Assembly: GCA_040880485.1 (NCBI GenBank)
Contig: JBBDIJ010000007.1
Coordinates: 1 to 64,000 of the forward strand
Direction of reading: 5' to 3'
DNA from: JBBDIJ01 sp040880485
Lineage (GTDB): Bacteria > Bacteroidota > Rhodothermia > Balneolales > Balneolaceae
Length of the DNA stretch: 64,000 nt
Positions 52,753-62,309 of this stretch are shown piece after piece. The position numbers and the translations under genes are program-made. The notes under the pieces were generated by a model, which searched no databases, was not told the origin of the DNA, and saw only the letters and a program-made list of their open reading frames with translations. Position 1 is the first letter of the stretch, and each line of letters begins with the position of its first letter.

Positions 52753-54105
52753 TTATTGGAAAAGTTGCCGACGGAACATCTCTTCGGTAAGATTGAGGGA
52801 AAGTTTAACTCCCCATATCGTTTCTCTCACTAGATTTTGTGACTCTATACCCCTGATTCCAAACTGGAAACTCAATCCAATAGATGAGACGGAACGCGGA
52901 GATAAAATGCCAAATCCTGTATGAAACATCAAGGTCTCGATTCGATTACCATCTATTTCCAAATGCCCGGTATCGTATGATACTCCCACACCATATTTCA
53001 TGTTATTGAAAAATCCGGGAGTTGCACCCTCCTGTCTGTAGGGGTGATACTGTCCTCCGGCTGCAATCCGGTTGCGGTCAGTAAACCATGACTCATGCTG
53101 CGGGCTGTAGCTGAATCCTGCATCGCTCCACTGTTGCCCAAGCCACTCTGCAGCAAGAACAACAGTTGATACCGGTTCGTAAGTGAGGCCCAGATTAAGC
53201 TCTGCCGGTATATGAATGGAACCGTTGCCCGCACTTCCCGATATATGTTCAATGGTTCTGGGGAAGTCCTGCAGTATTCGTACCGACTCCAGAGATCGAT
53301 CCATATCGATTCGGACTGGCAACCTGAATGTTGCACCCAGACTCACAAGATCCTGTTCACGTAAAATGCCGCGATGTCTTACATTGGCGCCGAAACGGTG
53401 ATTCATTCTAAACCCGTTCATCTCTTCTCTGTAAGCGAGGCTCCCTAATCCGGAGTCGTCGAAAAAATGTTGTGTATCCCTTTTTATCGAAGAGAACAGA
53501 AGTGACCCGGCATACCCGACTGAAATATTGGATGTAAGCCGGAATCCGGCGCCCGCTTCCACCCTGTTAACGCCCCCTCGTCCGAAAACTTCAGTAAAAT
53601 AGTTTACCGGTTCTACATTCGTCCCCGGTTCAGGTTCAAGTACACCAACATTCATCACCTGATATCCGGCACGAGTAAGTGGTTGAAACCCTAATGAAAA
53701 ACCGATTTGGTCATGGAGTATTGGCAGTACAATCCGAAATTGATCTACTGTGATCTGGCTGAAAGTGGCGACTTCTGAACTTCCACTGGCATCCACTGTT
53801 TCATAACCGACTCGCAGCAAGCCGCGGCCGAAGGGCCGGGTGCCAGGGTTGTGACCCCATAAAGCCGGATTCGTGGTATTTGCAGAGTAGGGGTCGAAAG
53901 TCGAAACTCCAGCCAAACCCATACTTGCAGATCCTGGAGAGAGATTGTCCTCGGGCATGCCAAATCCTATGCTCGAGTATACACTTCCGGTATTGGTACG
54001 AGTATCGCCACTTGTAGTCTGTGCAACCGTCTTAACCGATTGTAGTGTCATGAGAGCAGCGACAACGAACAGAGTTTGAACAGTATGCATCAAAAATCGT
54101 TTCAT
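52753..54105 (-). CDS. Putative outer-membrane beta-barrel protein (FadL/PorV-like)
   Basis: The 450-residue protein has a signal peptide (to TVAQ) and then a pattern seen in FadL/OmpP1-like or PorV-like barrels: a Gly/Ser-rich start SIGFGMPEDNLSPGSASMGLAGVST, the NPALWG turn, and many alternating amphipathic strands. It ends in REQLFQ-type charged residues rather than a classic terminal Phe. The start overlaps the stop of the DUF4270-like lipoprotein gene by four bases (ATGA), so the two are coupled. The transported molecule is unknown. Confidence 0.78.
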   Translation of the reverse strand: MKRFLMHTVQTLFVVAALMTLQSVKTVAQTTSGDTRTNTGSVYSSIGFGMPEDNLSPGSASMGLAGVSTFDPYSANTTNPALWGHNPGTRPFGRGLLRVGYETVDASGSSEVATFSQITVDQFRIVLPILHDQIGFSLGFQPLTRAGYQVMNVGVLEPEPGTNVEPVNYFTEVFGRGGVNRVEAGAGFRLTSNISVGYAGSLLFSSIKRDTQHFFDDSGLGSLAYREEMNGFRMNHRFGANVRHRGILREQDLVSLGATFRLPVRIDMDRSLESVRILQDFPRTIEHISGSAGNGSIHIPAELNLGLTYEPVSTVVLAAEWLGQQWSDAGFSYSPQHESWFTDRNRIAAGGQYHPYRQEGATPGFFNNMKYGVGVSYDTGHLEIDGNRIETLMFHTGFGILSPRSVSSIGLSFQFGIRGIESQNLVRETIWGVKLSLNLTEEMFRRQLFQ

Positions 54106-55418
54106 TGGGCAGCGGTTATAACAAATTTGGGACGAAGCGCTTCACCTGCATTATCGTCATAAATGTGTGAAGAGTAGAGAATGCCAGACTGCGATTCCAC
54201 AGTAACGTAGAAGTTACCTGGCGGGATAGACCCGAACAGGACATTCGTTAAATAATTTGATACATCGAACCGGAAACTCCCCTGATCTTCATTGTACTCC
54301 GCTACTGAAACCGGTGATCGGCTGAATATCCAGTCGCTTTTTCGTTCGGCGGATGGGATCTGATAGAGAATTGCTGTATCAACTTCCGGACGGATATGCC
54401 CTTCGGGAAGTGACAAATCCATCACATCCCGGTTCAGGTGAAGGACAAGCTCTGCAGTTGAAAAGTTCCGGCTGGATACATCATCGGGATCCAGATCGGG
54501 CTCAATCTCAATAAACTGCTCCAATGTATTGTGAACGGAAATTCCCAATGGCTGGCTGGAGGGCGGAGTCCTGACGACGGAGGAGCCCCAGTCTATTGCC
54601 GGCTGGTAGAGAAATTCCGTATCTCCGGTTGGCTGTCCTTCATCATCAAGCGCCTCACGGGTAACCCTGAATCGTACATACTGTAAATTGCTGTCGTTCT
54701 CTTCCGATTCAGGCCTCATTTTAGCATGGAGTATTTGGTTTACACCCGGTTCAGGGACAATAACCAGCCCGAAAGTACTTTCACGATAGATCCCGTCGCG
54801 ATCGCTTGCCTGAGACTCAAGAAATGTCCGATACTGATTTCTGAACGACGAAGAGAGTTGAACAACGATCGTGTCGGTAGGAGAATTAACGGTAAACTCA
54901 CCCACCAGAGATTGGTCGTTAAACTGGATCTCGTTTCCGTAGCGCATCTCGTTTCCGCGCCATGTCTCCATTGTACGGTAAATATTGAATGAGGCGGGGG
55001 ATTCAGGATCACCGTAAACCGTGGAATCAAATACCAGTCGAAGCTCAAATTCATCATTCGTAAAAAGATTCTCAACATCCTCCTGGCTAATGGAGGGCTT
55101 CATGTAGCCGAGCGCCCGCACTTCACCAAAGAGCGGATCGTCATAGGCCCCGACGGCCAACGCACGAAGACGACCCGTATAGCCCGGGTCGTTGAAGGCC
55201 TGAACAGGTCCGGTATAGAGTACGCTTTTCGTGATCTCTGTCTGATCTTCAACGAATGCGCCTCCGACCACACCCGACTCTTCGCAGGAAACAATAAAAA
55301 TAGCCAACAGAAGCGTCAGAATGGCAGCCTGACCCCGTAAGCAACAGGAATAGAATGATTCTGCCTGGCCGCTACTTCGCAATTTCCTGATAATACTCTG
55401 CAAATTTATTCGATACAT
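54102..55418 (-). CDS. DUF4270-like lipoprotein
   Basis: The 438-residue protein has a long N-region, a hydrophobic stretch and a lipobox IVSC (C45). The mature part is beta-rich, with LRLVFDSTVYGDPES, AELVLHLNRDVMD and a late SNYLTNVLFG. It resembles DUF4270, a Bacteroidota lipoprotein family often next to a glycogen/starch synthase gene, as here. Its first 47 bp overlap the end of the GlgA-like gene. The function is not known. Surface attachment and partnership with the coupled barrel protein are inferred. Confidence 0.75.
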   Translation of the reverse strand: MYRINLQSIIRKLRSSGQAESFYSCCLRGQAAILTLLLAIFIVSCEESGVVGGAFVEDQTEITKSVLYTGPVQAFNDPGYTGRLRALAVGAYDDPLFGEVRALGYMKPSISQEDVENLFTNDEFELRLVFDSTVYGDPESPASFNIYRTMETWRGNEMRYGNEIQFNDQSLVGEFTVNSPTDTIVVQLSSSFRNQYRTFLESQASDRDGIYRESTFGLVIVPEPGVNQILHAKMRPESEENDSNLQYVRFRVTREALDDEGQPTGDTEFLYQPAIDWGSSVVRTPPSSQPLGISVHNTLEQFIEIEPDLDPDDVSSRNFSTAELVLHLNRDVMDLSLPEGHIRPEVDTAILYQIPSAERKSDWIFSRSPVSVAEYNEDQGSFRFDVSNYLTNVLFGSIPPGNFYVTVESQSGILYSSHIYDDNAGEALRPKFVITAAQ

Positions 55419-56169
55419 CTTCAGGTGAACCCTGTATTTTGGTGGGTTTAAGATTCAATTCCTTGAACAGGTCGTCAAACTCGCCGCCGAGATGATTCCC
55501 GGTAACAATATGGTCGCTGTAACGGAGGCCGATTTTGAGCAGATCAACTTTTCCATCCTCCATGAGAGACTCATTTTTGACATCTTCCGGTAGACCGAGA
55601 AGGTCCAGTATGCGAGAAGAGTCAAAGTGTCCGCGATTCTCCGGATGGTGAAGGTTGTAAACAATTTTGGTCTTGCTGAAGATCTCTTCCTCTTTGTACA
55701 GGGTTCTGGCCAGTAGCGGTATGAGGCCGGCCGGCCAGTCGTGACAGTGAATAATATCTGGCTGCCAACCCAGCTTCATAACCGTTTCAAGCACCCCTTT
55801 ATTGTAGAAGGCGAGGCGTTCGTCATTATCCTCAAACGGCTCATTTGTTTTGGCATCTTCAAAAATTCCTTTTCGCTTGAAATAGGTGTCATTATCCAGG
55901 AAATAGACCTGCAACTTTGCATTGGGAATACTTGCAACCTTGATCCGCATGCTTTCGACTTTCTCGCCCACTTCTACTTCAATTCCGGAGAGGCGGATCA
56001 CCTCATGCAGCCGGTTTCTCCGATCGTTGATAGATCCATATTTTGGAAGCAGGATACGAATCTCGAAACCCTTGTCCTGAAGGGAAGCCGGCAGAAAACG
56101 CAAAAGATCTGCCGTGTATGTCATTCTTGCAAATGGCGCAATTTCTGCAGCTGCATAAAGTATCTTCAT
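55372..56169 (-). CDS. Short GlgA-like protein lacking the synthase motif
   Basis: The 265-residue protein matches only the N-terminal half of glycogen/starch synthase (GT5): ILYAAAEIAPFA, ILLPKYGSINDRRNRL, DIIHCHDWPAGLIPLLAR and KIVYNLHHPENRG. The ADP-glucose-binding KxGGL motif expected near residue 15 reads RMTYT instead. The C-terminal GT-B domain, with its nucleotide-sugar site, is absent. Short homologues of this size occur elsewhere in Bacteroidota beside DUF4270 (family knowledge). It is therefore probably not an active synthase; a regulatory or binding role is inferred. Confidence 0.85.
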   Translation of the reverse strand: MKILYAAAEIAPFARMTYTADLLRFLPASLQDKGFEIRILLPKYGSINDRRNRLHEVIRLSGIEVEVGEKVESMRIKVASIPNAKLQVYFLDNDTYFKRKGIFEDAKTNEPFEDNDERLAFYNKGVLETVMKLGWQPDIIHCHDWPAGLIPLLARTLYKEEEIFSKTKIVYNLHHPENRGHFDSSRILDLLGLPEDVKNESLMEDGKVDLLKIGLRYSDHIVTGNHLGGEFDDLFKELNLKPTKIQGSPEDVSNKFAEYYQEIAK

Positions 56170-56308
56170 AATATCACCCGTAATTCGTATCCATTAACCG
56201 TTCGACCCATAATCCGGCCGGTATTTACCACCCGTTTTCAAGGGGAACACCGAATCGTGCTGTTCGTTCATCCGGGTCGGAATCGGCCTGCATGCCCATC
56301 TGACTTAC

Positions 56309-57136
56309 TCACTCGGCACTTTCGGAGTAGCCAGAAGTACCATTTCCAGGGTAGTTCTTATTCGATTGTTCCTGATCTACGGAGTAGAAGTCAAACAGTG
56401 TGTCTCCACGCAGCCCGAGGCGAAGGGTCTCTACCGGGATCACCTCCATCGGCTGTACATTTGCCAGGTTCACATTGCTGCCAAATTTTCGGATAAACCA
56501 AACCTGCTGCTCCTTTCTCGGTGTTTCGAAGATCAGATGGTCGGTAGAGATCTGATCGGCAATCTCATCGATCAGCCCGGACCGAACTTCTCCGTTAGGC
56601 CTGAACACACCAACGTTTCCACTCTCACGCGCTTCACAAATGACCTTCCAGGCACCAGCTTCAAGCTCCCGATTGATCATATTCACCCACTTGTAGGGAG
56701 GAATAATGTCATTCGGGTTTTTGCTGCCGACTTCGGAAAGAACGGTGAAATCTCGGCTCAATTGCCGGATAATCTCCACCTTTCGATCTTCCGACAACCA
56801 GATGGTTCCATTCGAAACCTCTACTAAACGAATATCATAGCTTTTAAGAAGTTTTATATAACAGTCCAGCTGATCTCTGAGCATATAGGCTTCAAAGAGC
56901 GTTCCACCCAGATAGACAGGAATGTTGTACTTTTTGTACACATCCAGCTTCTTTCCAAGATTCTGAGTCACATAGGATGTTCCCCACCCCAGCTTGACGA
57001 TATCGATATAGTCGGATGCCACCTCACAATAATCCTCTACCTGTCGGACACTGTACCCCTTGTCAAGTACCAACGTCATTCCATTCTCCCGGGGCTTCTC
57101 TGTTCGATCTGGCAGATTATTGAGCTGAAATGACAT
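56309..57136 (-). CDS. Phosphosulfolactate synthase (ComA-family) protein
   Basis: The 275-residue protein matches ComA, a TIM-barrel enzyme that adds sulfite to phosphoenolpyruvate to give phosphosulfolactate, the first step toward sulfolactate or coenzyme M. Motifs are GMTLVLDKGYSVRQVEDY, DIVKLGWGTSYV, YLGGTLFEAY, VEVSNGTIWL, VLSEVGSKNP and VICEARESGNVG. The ATG at 57136 is preferred to one at 57217. It sits among glucan genes, and no other coenzyme M gene is seen. Confidence 0.9.
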   Translation of the reverse strand: MSFQLNNLPDRTEKPRENGMTLVLDKGYSVRQVEDYCEVASDYIDIVKLGWGTSYVTQNLGKKLDVYKKYNIPVYLGGTLFEAYMLRDQLDCYIKLLKSYDIRLVEVSNGTIWLSEDRKVEIIRQLSRDFTVLSEVGSKNPNDIIPPYKWVNMINRELEAGAWKVICEARESGNVGVFRPNGEVRSGLIDEIADQISTDHLIFETPRKEQQVWFIRKFGSNVNLANVQPMEVIPVETLRLGLRGDTLFDFYSVDQEQSNKNYPGNGTSGYSESAE

Positions 57137-57218
57137 GCGTTGGGGTTCGTTATTATCGAAACGGCTAAAGATAGCAAATGAAGCTTTCTCAGGAAAGCAG
57201 GGATATTTAGCGGCCAAT

Positions 57219-57232
57219 CCGGTTCAATCCGG
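57219..57232 (+). repeat. Dispersed motif variant at the malQ stop
   Basis: CCGGTTCAATCCGG overlaps the malQ stop codon (TGA on the minus strand). Confidence 0.4.
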
Positions 57233-58720
57233 CAGCCTTCGGCTCCAGATGGCTAGCTCCCGCATCCACTCTCTGTCCAGGCTCTCCAGCATACTATCGG
57301 TCACGCGCCACTCCCAGTTGCCCCCCACAGTCCCGGGTGTATTCATCCGGCTATCCGGGCCAAGACCTAAAAAATCCTGAAGCGGCACAATGGCCTGATC
57401 TGCCACCGAATGGTAGGCATACCGAATCAATTCGCGATGCGGCAGCGACCCGTCAGAGCGTGTGTATACCCTCATCCTGTGCTGCTCCTCAACCGGAGCC
57501 GACCGATACCAACCGAGCGTCGTATCGTTGTCGTGTGTACCTGTATAGACTACACAGTTCGGACCATAGTTGTGGGGAAGAAAACCGTTGGAAGGACCGG
57601 AGTTAAAGGCAAATTGGAGTACTTTCATGCCGGGAAACCGGAACTTGTCCCGTAACTGCTCGACCTCCGGTGTAATGAGGCCCAAATCCTCTGCAATCAC
57701 GGGTAGTTCTCCAAGCTCTTTTATAACAGCTGCAAAAAGCTTCGCTCCCGGACCCTTTACCCACTCTCCATGTTCTGCGGTAGAAGCTTTCGCCTGCACC
57801 TCCCAGCACGCCTCAAATCCTCTGAAATGATCGACGCGAATGGCGTCAAAAAGCCTGAACATCTGCCGAAAACGGTCGATCCACCAGCCATACCCATCCT
57901 TTTGCAGCCGGTCCCATCGATAGAGCGGGTTCCCCCACAATTGGCCCGTCTCACTAAAGTAGTCTGGCGGGACACCCGCTACCCGTTCCCGCGCTCCGCT
58001 GCTGTCTACGGTAAAGTACTCCGGATAGGCCCACACGTCCGCACTGTTGTGATCCACAAAGATCGGTATGTCCCCCACTATACGAATTCCAACACGGTTG
58101 GCAGCACTTCTGAGTGCGTTCCACTGGTTGTAGAACTCAAATTGTGCCCAAAGATGAAACTGTAGCCGCTCGCGATACTCCTGCCCAAGCTGCTTGAGTT
58201 CCCGACTTTTTCGCTTTGCGAGGCCTCTCTCCCAGCGGTACCAGGGCTCTCCGCCCGATGCTTCATGGGCAACCATAAACAGAGCGTAATCCTTAAGCCA
58301 AGCACGATTCTCTTTCTGAAACTGCTCGAATCGTGAGAGCATCCCGGAATCGGCATCCATGAAGAATCGGTCCGCGGCCAGCTTCAGAAGTTTTCCGCGA
58401 ACAGCGTAAGCCGATTCGTAATCGGCTCTGACCGATTCGGGTAGAACCGCACCCTCTGCCTCGTACTTTTCCAACAAACCCTTCTCTACAAGAACTTCCG
58501 GGCTGATGAGCCAGGGGCTGCCTGCAAATGCAGAGTAGGCGGTATAGGGAGAGTTGCCATATCCGACCGGTGTAAGCGGAAGTACCTGCCAGATGGTGTG
58601 TCCCGTCTCTTCAAGAAGGTTAAGAAAGCGATACGCACCCGGGCCGAAATCTCCCAATCCGTAGGGAGAGGGCAGGGAGGTGGGGTGCAGCAGCACACCA
58701 CAGGAACGTGGAAATCTCAT
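57224..58720 (-). CDS. malQ: 4-alpha-glucanotransferase (amylomaltase)
   Basis: The 498-residue GH77 enzyme moves glucan segments between chains. Catalytic regions are DAIRVDHFRGFEACW (Asp nucleophile), LPVIAEDLGLITPEV (acid/base Glu) and VYTGTHDNDTTLGWY (third Asp); GVLLHPTSLPSPYGLGDFG opens the fold. GAGG lies five bases before the ATG at 58720, which is preferred to a GTG two codons earlier. It lies 43 bp after glgB, so chain branching and transglycosylation are co-encoded. Confidence 0.96.
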   Translation of the reverse strand: MRFPRSCGVLLHPTSLPSPYGLGDFGPGAYRFLNLLEETGHTIWQVLPLTPVGYGNSPYTAYSAFAGSPWLISPEVLVEKGLLEKYEAEGAVLPESVRADYESAYAVRGKLLKLAADRFFMDADSGMLSRFEQFQKENRAWLKDYALFMVAHEASGGEPWYRWERGLAKRKSRELKQLGQEYRERLQFHLWAQFEFYNQWNALRSAANRVGIRIVGDIPIFVDHNSADVWAYPEYFTVDSSGARERVAGVPPDYFSETGQLWGNPLYRWDRLQKDGYGWWIDRFRQMFRLFDAIRVDHFRGFEACWEVQAKASTAEHGEWVKGPGAKLFAAVIKELGELPVIAEDLGLITPEVEQLRDKFRFPGMKVLQFAFNSGPSNGFLPHNYGPNCVVYTGTHDNDTTLGWYRSAPVEEQHRMRVYTRSDGSLPHRELIRYAYHSVADQAIVPLQDFLGLGPDSRMNTPGTVGGNWEWRVTDSMLESLDREWMRELAIWSRRLPD

Positions 58721-58763
58721 CTGCACCTCATTTCTGTCGGCAAATCCTTCATAGTGTGTTTCA

Positions 58764-60965
58764 TCAAACCGGTTTCAGAATCAGTCCGGCCAGAGGCGGT
58801 ATGGATAACTTTATGTGTGCAGGCTGTCCATGCCAGCCTGAGCCATCCGCAGCCACAACGTCCGGCCCGACATTACTGCCTCCATACCAGTCGGAATCGC
58901 TGTTTAGAATCACACGATAGTTTTTCTGCAAAGGGACACCTATACGGTAGTCCTGATGAACAGACGGTGTAAAGTTTAACACGAACACCAGTGTATCCTC
59001 CGGATCGGCACCTCTCCGGACAAATGAGAGAATGCTGTGATCGGCATCACTTGCGTCAATCCACTGGAAACCATCCGGGCTGTGATCCATTTCGTAAAGC
59101 GCCGGTTCACTCTTACAGATCCGGTTCAGATCGGAAATCAGCCTTTGCATTCCTTTGTGAGTATCCCACTGAAGCAGGTGCCAGTCGATGGACCGATCCT
59201 CTTTCCACTCGTGCCACTGTCCGAACTCCCCCCCCATAAAGAGCAACTTCTTGCCGGGATGACCATACATGTAGGTGTACAGAAGTCGAAGGTTCGAAAA
59301 CTTTTGCCAGTCATCGCCCGGCATTTTGGAGAGCAGAGACTGCTTTCCATGAACCACCTCGTCATGAGAGAGCGGCAGAATAAAGTTTTCGGACCAGGCG
59401 TAGATCATGGAGAAGGTGAGCTCGTCCTGGTGATATTTGCGGTGAATCGGCTCTTTGCTCATATACTCAAGTGTGTCATTCATCCACCCCATATTCCACT
59501 TGTAGTCGAAGCCGAGCCCGCCGTTGTAGACCGGCGTGGTAACACCACCCCAGGAGGTGGACTCCTCTGCCATGGTCAATACACCGGGAAAATAGCCATG
59601 TACCACTTCGTTGAACCGTTTCAGAAGATCAATCGCTTCCAGGTTTTCGCGCCCTCCATGCCGGTTGGGCACCCAGTCGTCGTCCTCCCTGGAGTAGTCC
59701 AGATAGAGCATGGAAGCTACAGCATCGACCCGGAGACCATCCACATGAAACTCATCGAACCAAAAAACCGCATTGGAGATCAGAAAATTCTTCACCTCTG
59801 TGCGACCGTAATTGAAGATGTGTGTACCCCAATCCCGATGCTCGCCCTGTCGCGGATCGGAGTGTTCATAGAGGGCTGTACCGTCAAAAAGTCGCAGGCC
59901 GTGTTCATCCTTGGTAAAGTGTGCAGGTACCCAGTCGATCAGAACTCCAATCTCCGAATGGTGGCAGCGGTCCACAAAATATTTAAAGTCATCCGGGCTG
60001 CCGAAGCGGCTGGTCGGAGCAAAATAGCCGGTAATCTGATAGCCCCAGGATGGATCGTAGGGGTGCTCTGCAACCGCCATTAACTCAACATGGGTGTAGC
60101 CAGTCTGTTGAATGTAGGGAATCAGCTGATCGGCAAGCTCCCGCCAGGTTAAAAATCCCGGTTTCTCATCCGGATTTACTCTCCATGAGCCCGGGTGCAG
60201 TTCATAGACCAGAACAGGCTTGTCGACGGACTGGTTTTCAGTACGGTTCTCTACCCAGTCACGGTCGTTCCACTCGAAGTGGCTCTTCCATACGATCGAT
60301 GCGCTACCGGGCCTCAGCTCCGCCTGAAAAGCGTATGGGTCCGCTTTCTTTACGGGCGACTCAGGAAGCCCGGAGTGTACTTCAAATTTATAGAGGTCTC
60401 CCTTTCCAACATGGGGAATAAAGATCTCCCAGATACCGAGATCGTAGTGACGCCTCATACCGTGAACCCTTCCGTCCCAGTTGTTAAAGGGCCCGATGAC
60501 GCTCACTCTTGTTGCCCCCGGTGCAACCACCACAAAATGGGTTCCCTCTACCGATCCGACTTCACGAATGTGGGCACCCATCCATTTCCAGGTGTGATGA
60601 TGATTACCCTCGCCCCACAACTGTAGATCAAAATCGGTGAGCAGCTTTCCGTACTGATAGGCATCATCGATTTCGTATGCCGTCCCCTCAAACGGTTCAA
60701 CCCGCAACCTGTAGCGGAACCGTTTTTTATGTCTCGGAAATGGTGCCTCAAACAGGCCTTCATCCGACAGGCGAACCATCTCTTGCTCTTTGCCCCTCCC
60801 GGGCAGAACCGTCACCGAACGGGCATCAGGACGAAAAACGCGGATTACCCACGCACTGCTTCCCTCCGAAGAGACCTGATGTAACCCGAGTATGGAGAAA
60901 GGATCTCCATGTGAACCGTTGGAGATGGCAGCAATTTCCTCGATTTTCAGCAGAGTAGAGCGCAT
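58764..60965 (-). CDS. glgB: 1,4-alpha-glucan branching enzyme
   Basis: The 733-residue GH13 enzyme introduces alpha-1,6 branches into glycogen. It has two N-terminal carbohydrate-binding (CBM48-type) regions, then the barrel with YTHVELMAVAEHPYDPSWGYQ, the Asp nucleophile in GLRVDAVASMLYLDYSR (around residue 410), the Glu in TMAEESTSWGG (around 465) and LSHDEVVHGKQSLL. It is full-length, like E. coli GlgB. It heads the minus-strand glucan run with malQ, but glgC and a complete glgA are not in the window. Confidence 0.97.
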   Translation of the reverse strand: MRSTLLKIEEIAAISNGSHGDPFSILGLHQVSSEGSSAWVIRVFRPDARSVTVLPGRGKEQEMVRLSDEGLFEAPFPRHKKRFRYRLRVEPFEGTAYEIDDAYQYGKLLTDFDLQLWGEGNHHHTWKWMGAHIREVGSVEGTHFVVVAPGATRVSVIGPFNNWDGRVHGMRRHYDLGIWEIFIPHVGKGDLYKFEVHSGLPESPVKKADPYAFQAELRPGSASIVWKSHFEWNDRDWVENRTENQSVDKPVLVYELHPGSWRVNPDEKPGFLTWRELADQLIPYIQQTGYTHVELMAVAEHPYDPSWGYQITGYFAPTSRFGSPDDFKYFVDRCHHSEIGVLIDWVPAHFTKDEHGLRLFDGTALYEHSDPRQGEHRDWGTHIFNYGRTEVKNFLISNAVFWFDEFHVDGLRVDAVASMLYLDYSREDDDWVPNRHGGRENLEAIDLLKRFNEVVHGYFPGVLTMAEESTSWGGVTTPVYNGGLGFDYKWNMGWMNDTLEYMSKEPIHRKYHQDELTFSMIYAWSENFILPLSHDEVVHGKQSLLSKMPGDDWQKFSNLRLLYTYMYGHPGKKLLFMGGEFGQWHEWKEDRSIDWHLLQWDTHKGMQRLISDLNRICKSEPALYEMDHSPDGFQWIDASDADHSILSFVRRGADPEDTLVFVLNFTPSVHQDYRIGVPLQKNYRVILNSDSDWYGGSNVGPDVVAADGSGWHGQPAHIKLSIPPLAGLILKPV

Positions 60966-60984
60966 CACAGGGTCTGTAGTTCAG

Positions 60985-61004
60985 CCGGGTTCAATGGAAC
61001 CGGG
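60985..61004. repeat. Hairpin form of the dispersed motif
   Basis: CCGGGTTC-AATG-GAACCGGG forms a perfect 8-bp stem-loop in the 105-bp gap between the divergent glgB and permease genes. Confidence 0.45.
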
Positions 61005-61070
61005 TGTATAGATCCGGCTCCTCTTGGGCTTAAGATAGTGTTTTCGATTTGAAAATGTCATGAAGCTTCC

Positions 61071-62297
61071 ATGAACCCCATACACTTTATTTCGAGGAGA
61101 TACCTTTTCTCAGGGAAAAAAATCTCTCTGATTTCGATTCTCTCCTGGCTCAGCATTACCGGAGTGACCATTGGAACAGCCCTCCTTATTGTTGTTCTGT
61201 CCGTTTTTAATGGATTTTACGATGTCATCAGGGGGTATCTGCTCGCGTTCGATCCCGATATTCGAATCGAATCGGCTGTCGAACGCACCCTTCTCTCCGA
61301 TGACGAACTTACGGAGCGCCTGATTGCGATACCGGAAGTATTGGCAGTAACTCCCTTTCTGGAAGGAAAAGCGATGCTCGCTTTTCAGGAGGGCAGAAAC
61401 GAGGTAGTCACGGTAAGAGGCATTGAGAAAGAGAGCTTTCTTCAAACGAGCGATCTCGATGCGAACATTGGGAACGGAGCGTTCGATTTCTCTGTAAGAA
61501 ACCAGCGGCCGGGACTTGTGCTTGGCGAACCACTTCGAAACCGGTACCGTCTGGATCTGGACGATGAGGTCGCGCTGCTGAGCGCAGTGGGGATGCGCCG
61601 TGCACTCACCCAGTTCTCTGCTCCCAGGCTCAATCTTTTTACAGTACGCGGTGCCTGGTCTATGCAACAGATCATGGAAGAGGAGCTTGTGTACATCGAT
61701 CTCGTTGCGGCACAGCGCCTCTTCAATGAGCGGGATCGAATGACCGGACTGGATATCAAGTTAACCGATACCGACCAGGCTGCCGCCATAAAAACAGAGC
61801 TGCAGGAGATGCTGGGGCCCGACTACAAAATCTCTACCTGGTATGATCTGCAAAAACCCCTCTACGATGTTATGGTTCTCGAAAAATGGGGCGCCTATTT
61901 CATCCTTTTGATTATTGTTGGCGTTGCTGCTCTCAATATCGTCGGCTCGCTGACCATGTTGGTGATTCAGAAGCAGAGGGATATAGGTATTTTGATCTCG
62001 ATGGGGATGCCTCCCTCATCTGTGGGCAAAATCTTTCGCAGCCAGGGCTTCTATATCGGATGCATCGGTTGCGGGCTGGGCGGGGCTCTGGGACTGTTCC
62101 TGAGCTGGATGCAGTTGGAGTATGGCCTCATCCGGCTGTCGGCGGCATTTATTATCGATGCCTATCCCGTTGCCATACGGCCACTGGATGTCGGCCTGGT
62201 GCTTGCCGGCAGCCTCTTGCTCTGCCTCGCCGCCAGCTGGTATCCCTCCATACGGGCTGCTGCCACAGAACCGGCTGAAGCGGTTCGATACGAATGA
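61071..62297 (+). CDS. LolC/LolE-type ABC transporter permease (FtsX family)
   Basis: The 408-residue protein has the FtsX-family layout: one N-terminal membrane helix (SISILSWLSITGVTIGTALL-like region), a ~230-residue periplasmic MacB-like domain, and three C-terminal helices with LTMLVIQKQRDIGILISMGM. It ends EAVRYE. LolC/E permeases extract lipoproteins from the inner membrane with the ATPase LolD, whose gene is not in the window. Many lipoproteins in this region could be its clients. Confidence 0.9.
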   Translation: MNPIHFISRRYLFSGKKISLISILSWLSITGVTIGTALLIVVLSVFNGFYDVIRGYLLAFDPDIRIESAVERTLLSDDELTERLIAIPEVLAVTPFLEGKAMLAFQEGRNEVVTVRGIEKESFLQTSDLDANIGNGAFDFSVRNQRPGLVLGEPLRNRYRLDLDDEVALLSAVGMRRALTQFSAPRLNLFTVRGAWSMQQIMEEELVYIDLVAAQRLFNERDRMTGLDIKLTDTDQAAAIKTELQEMLGPDYKISTWYDLQKPLYDVMVLEKWGAYFILLIIVGVAALNIVGSLTMLVIQKQRDIGILISMGMPPSSVGKIFRSQGFYIGCIGCGLGGALGLFLSWMQLEYGLIRLSAAFIIDAYPVAIRPLDVGLVLAGSLLLCLAASWYPSIRAAATEPAEAVRYE

Positions 62298-62309
62298 CTG
62301 TACGTAATT

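Noticed and set aside
59037..60083. Plus-strand frame of 348 codons opposite glgB
   Set aside because: A shadow of the conserved glgB coding sequence.
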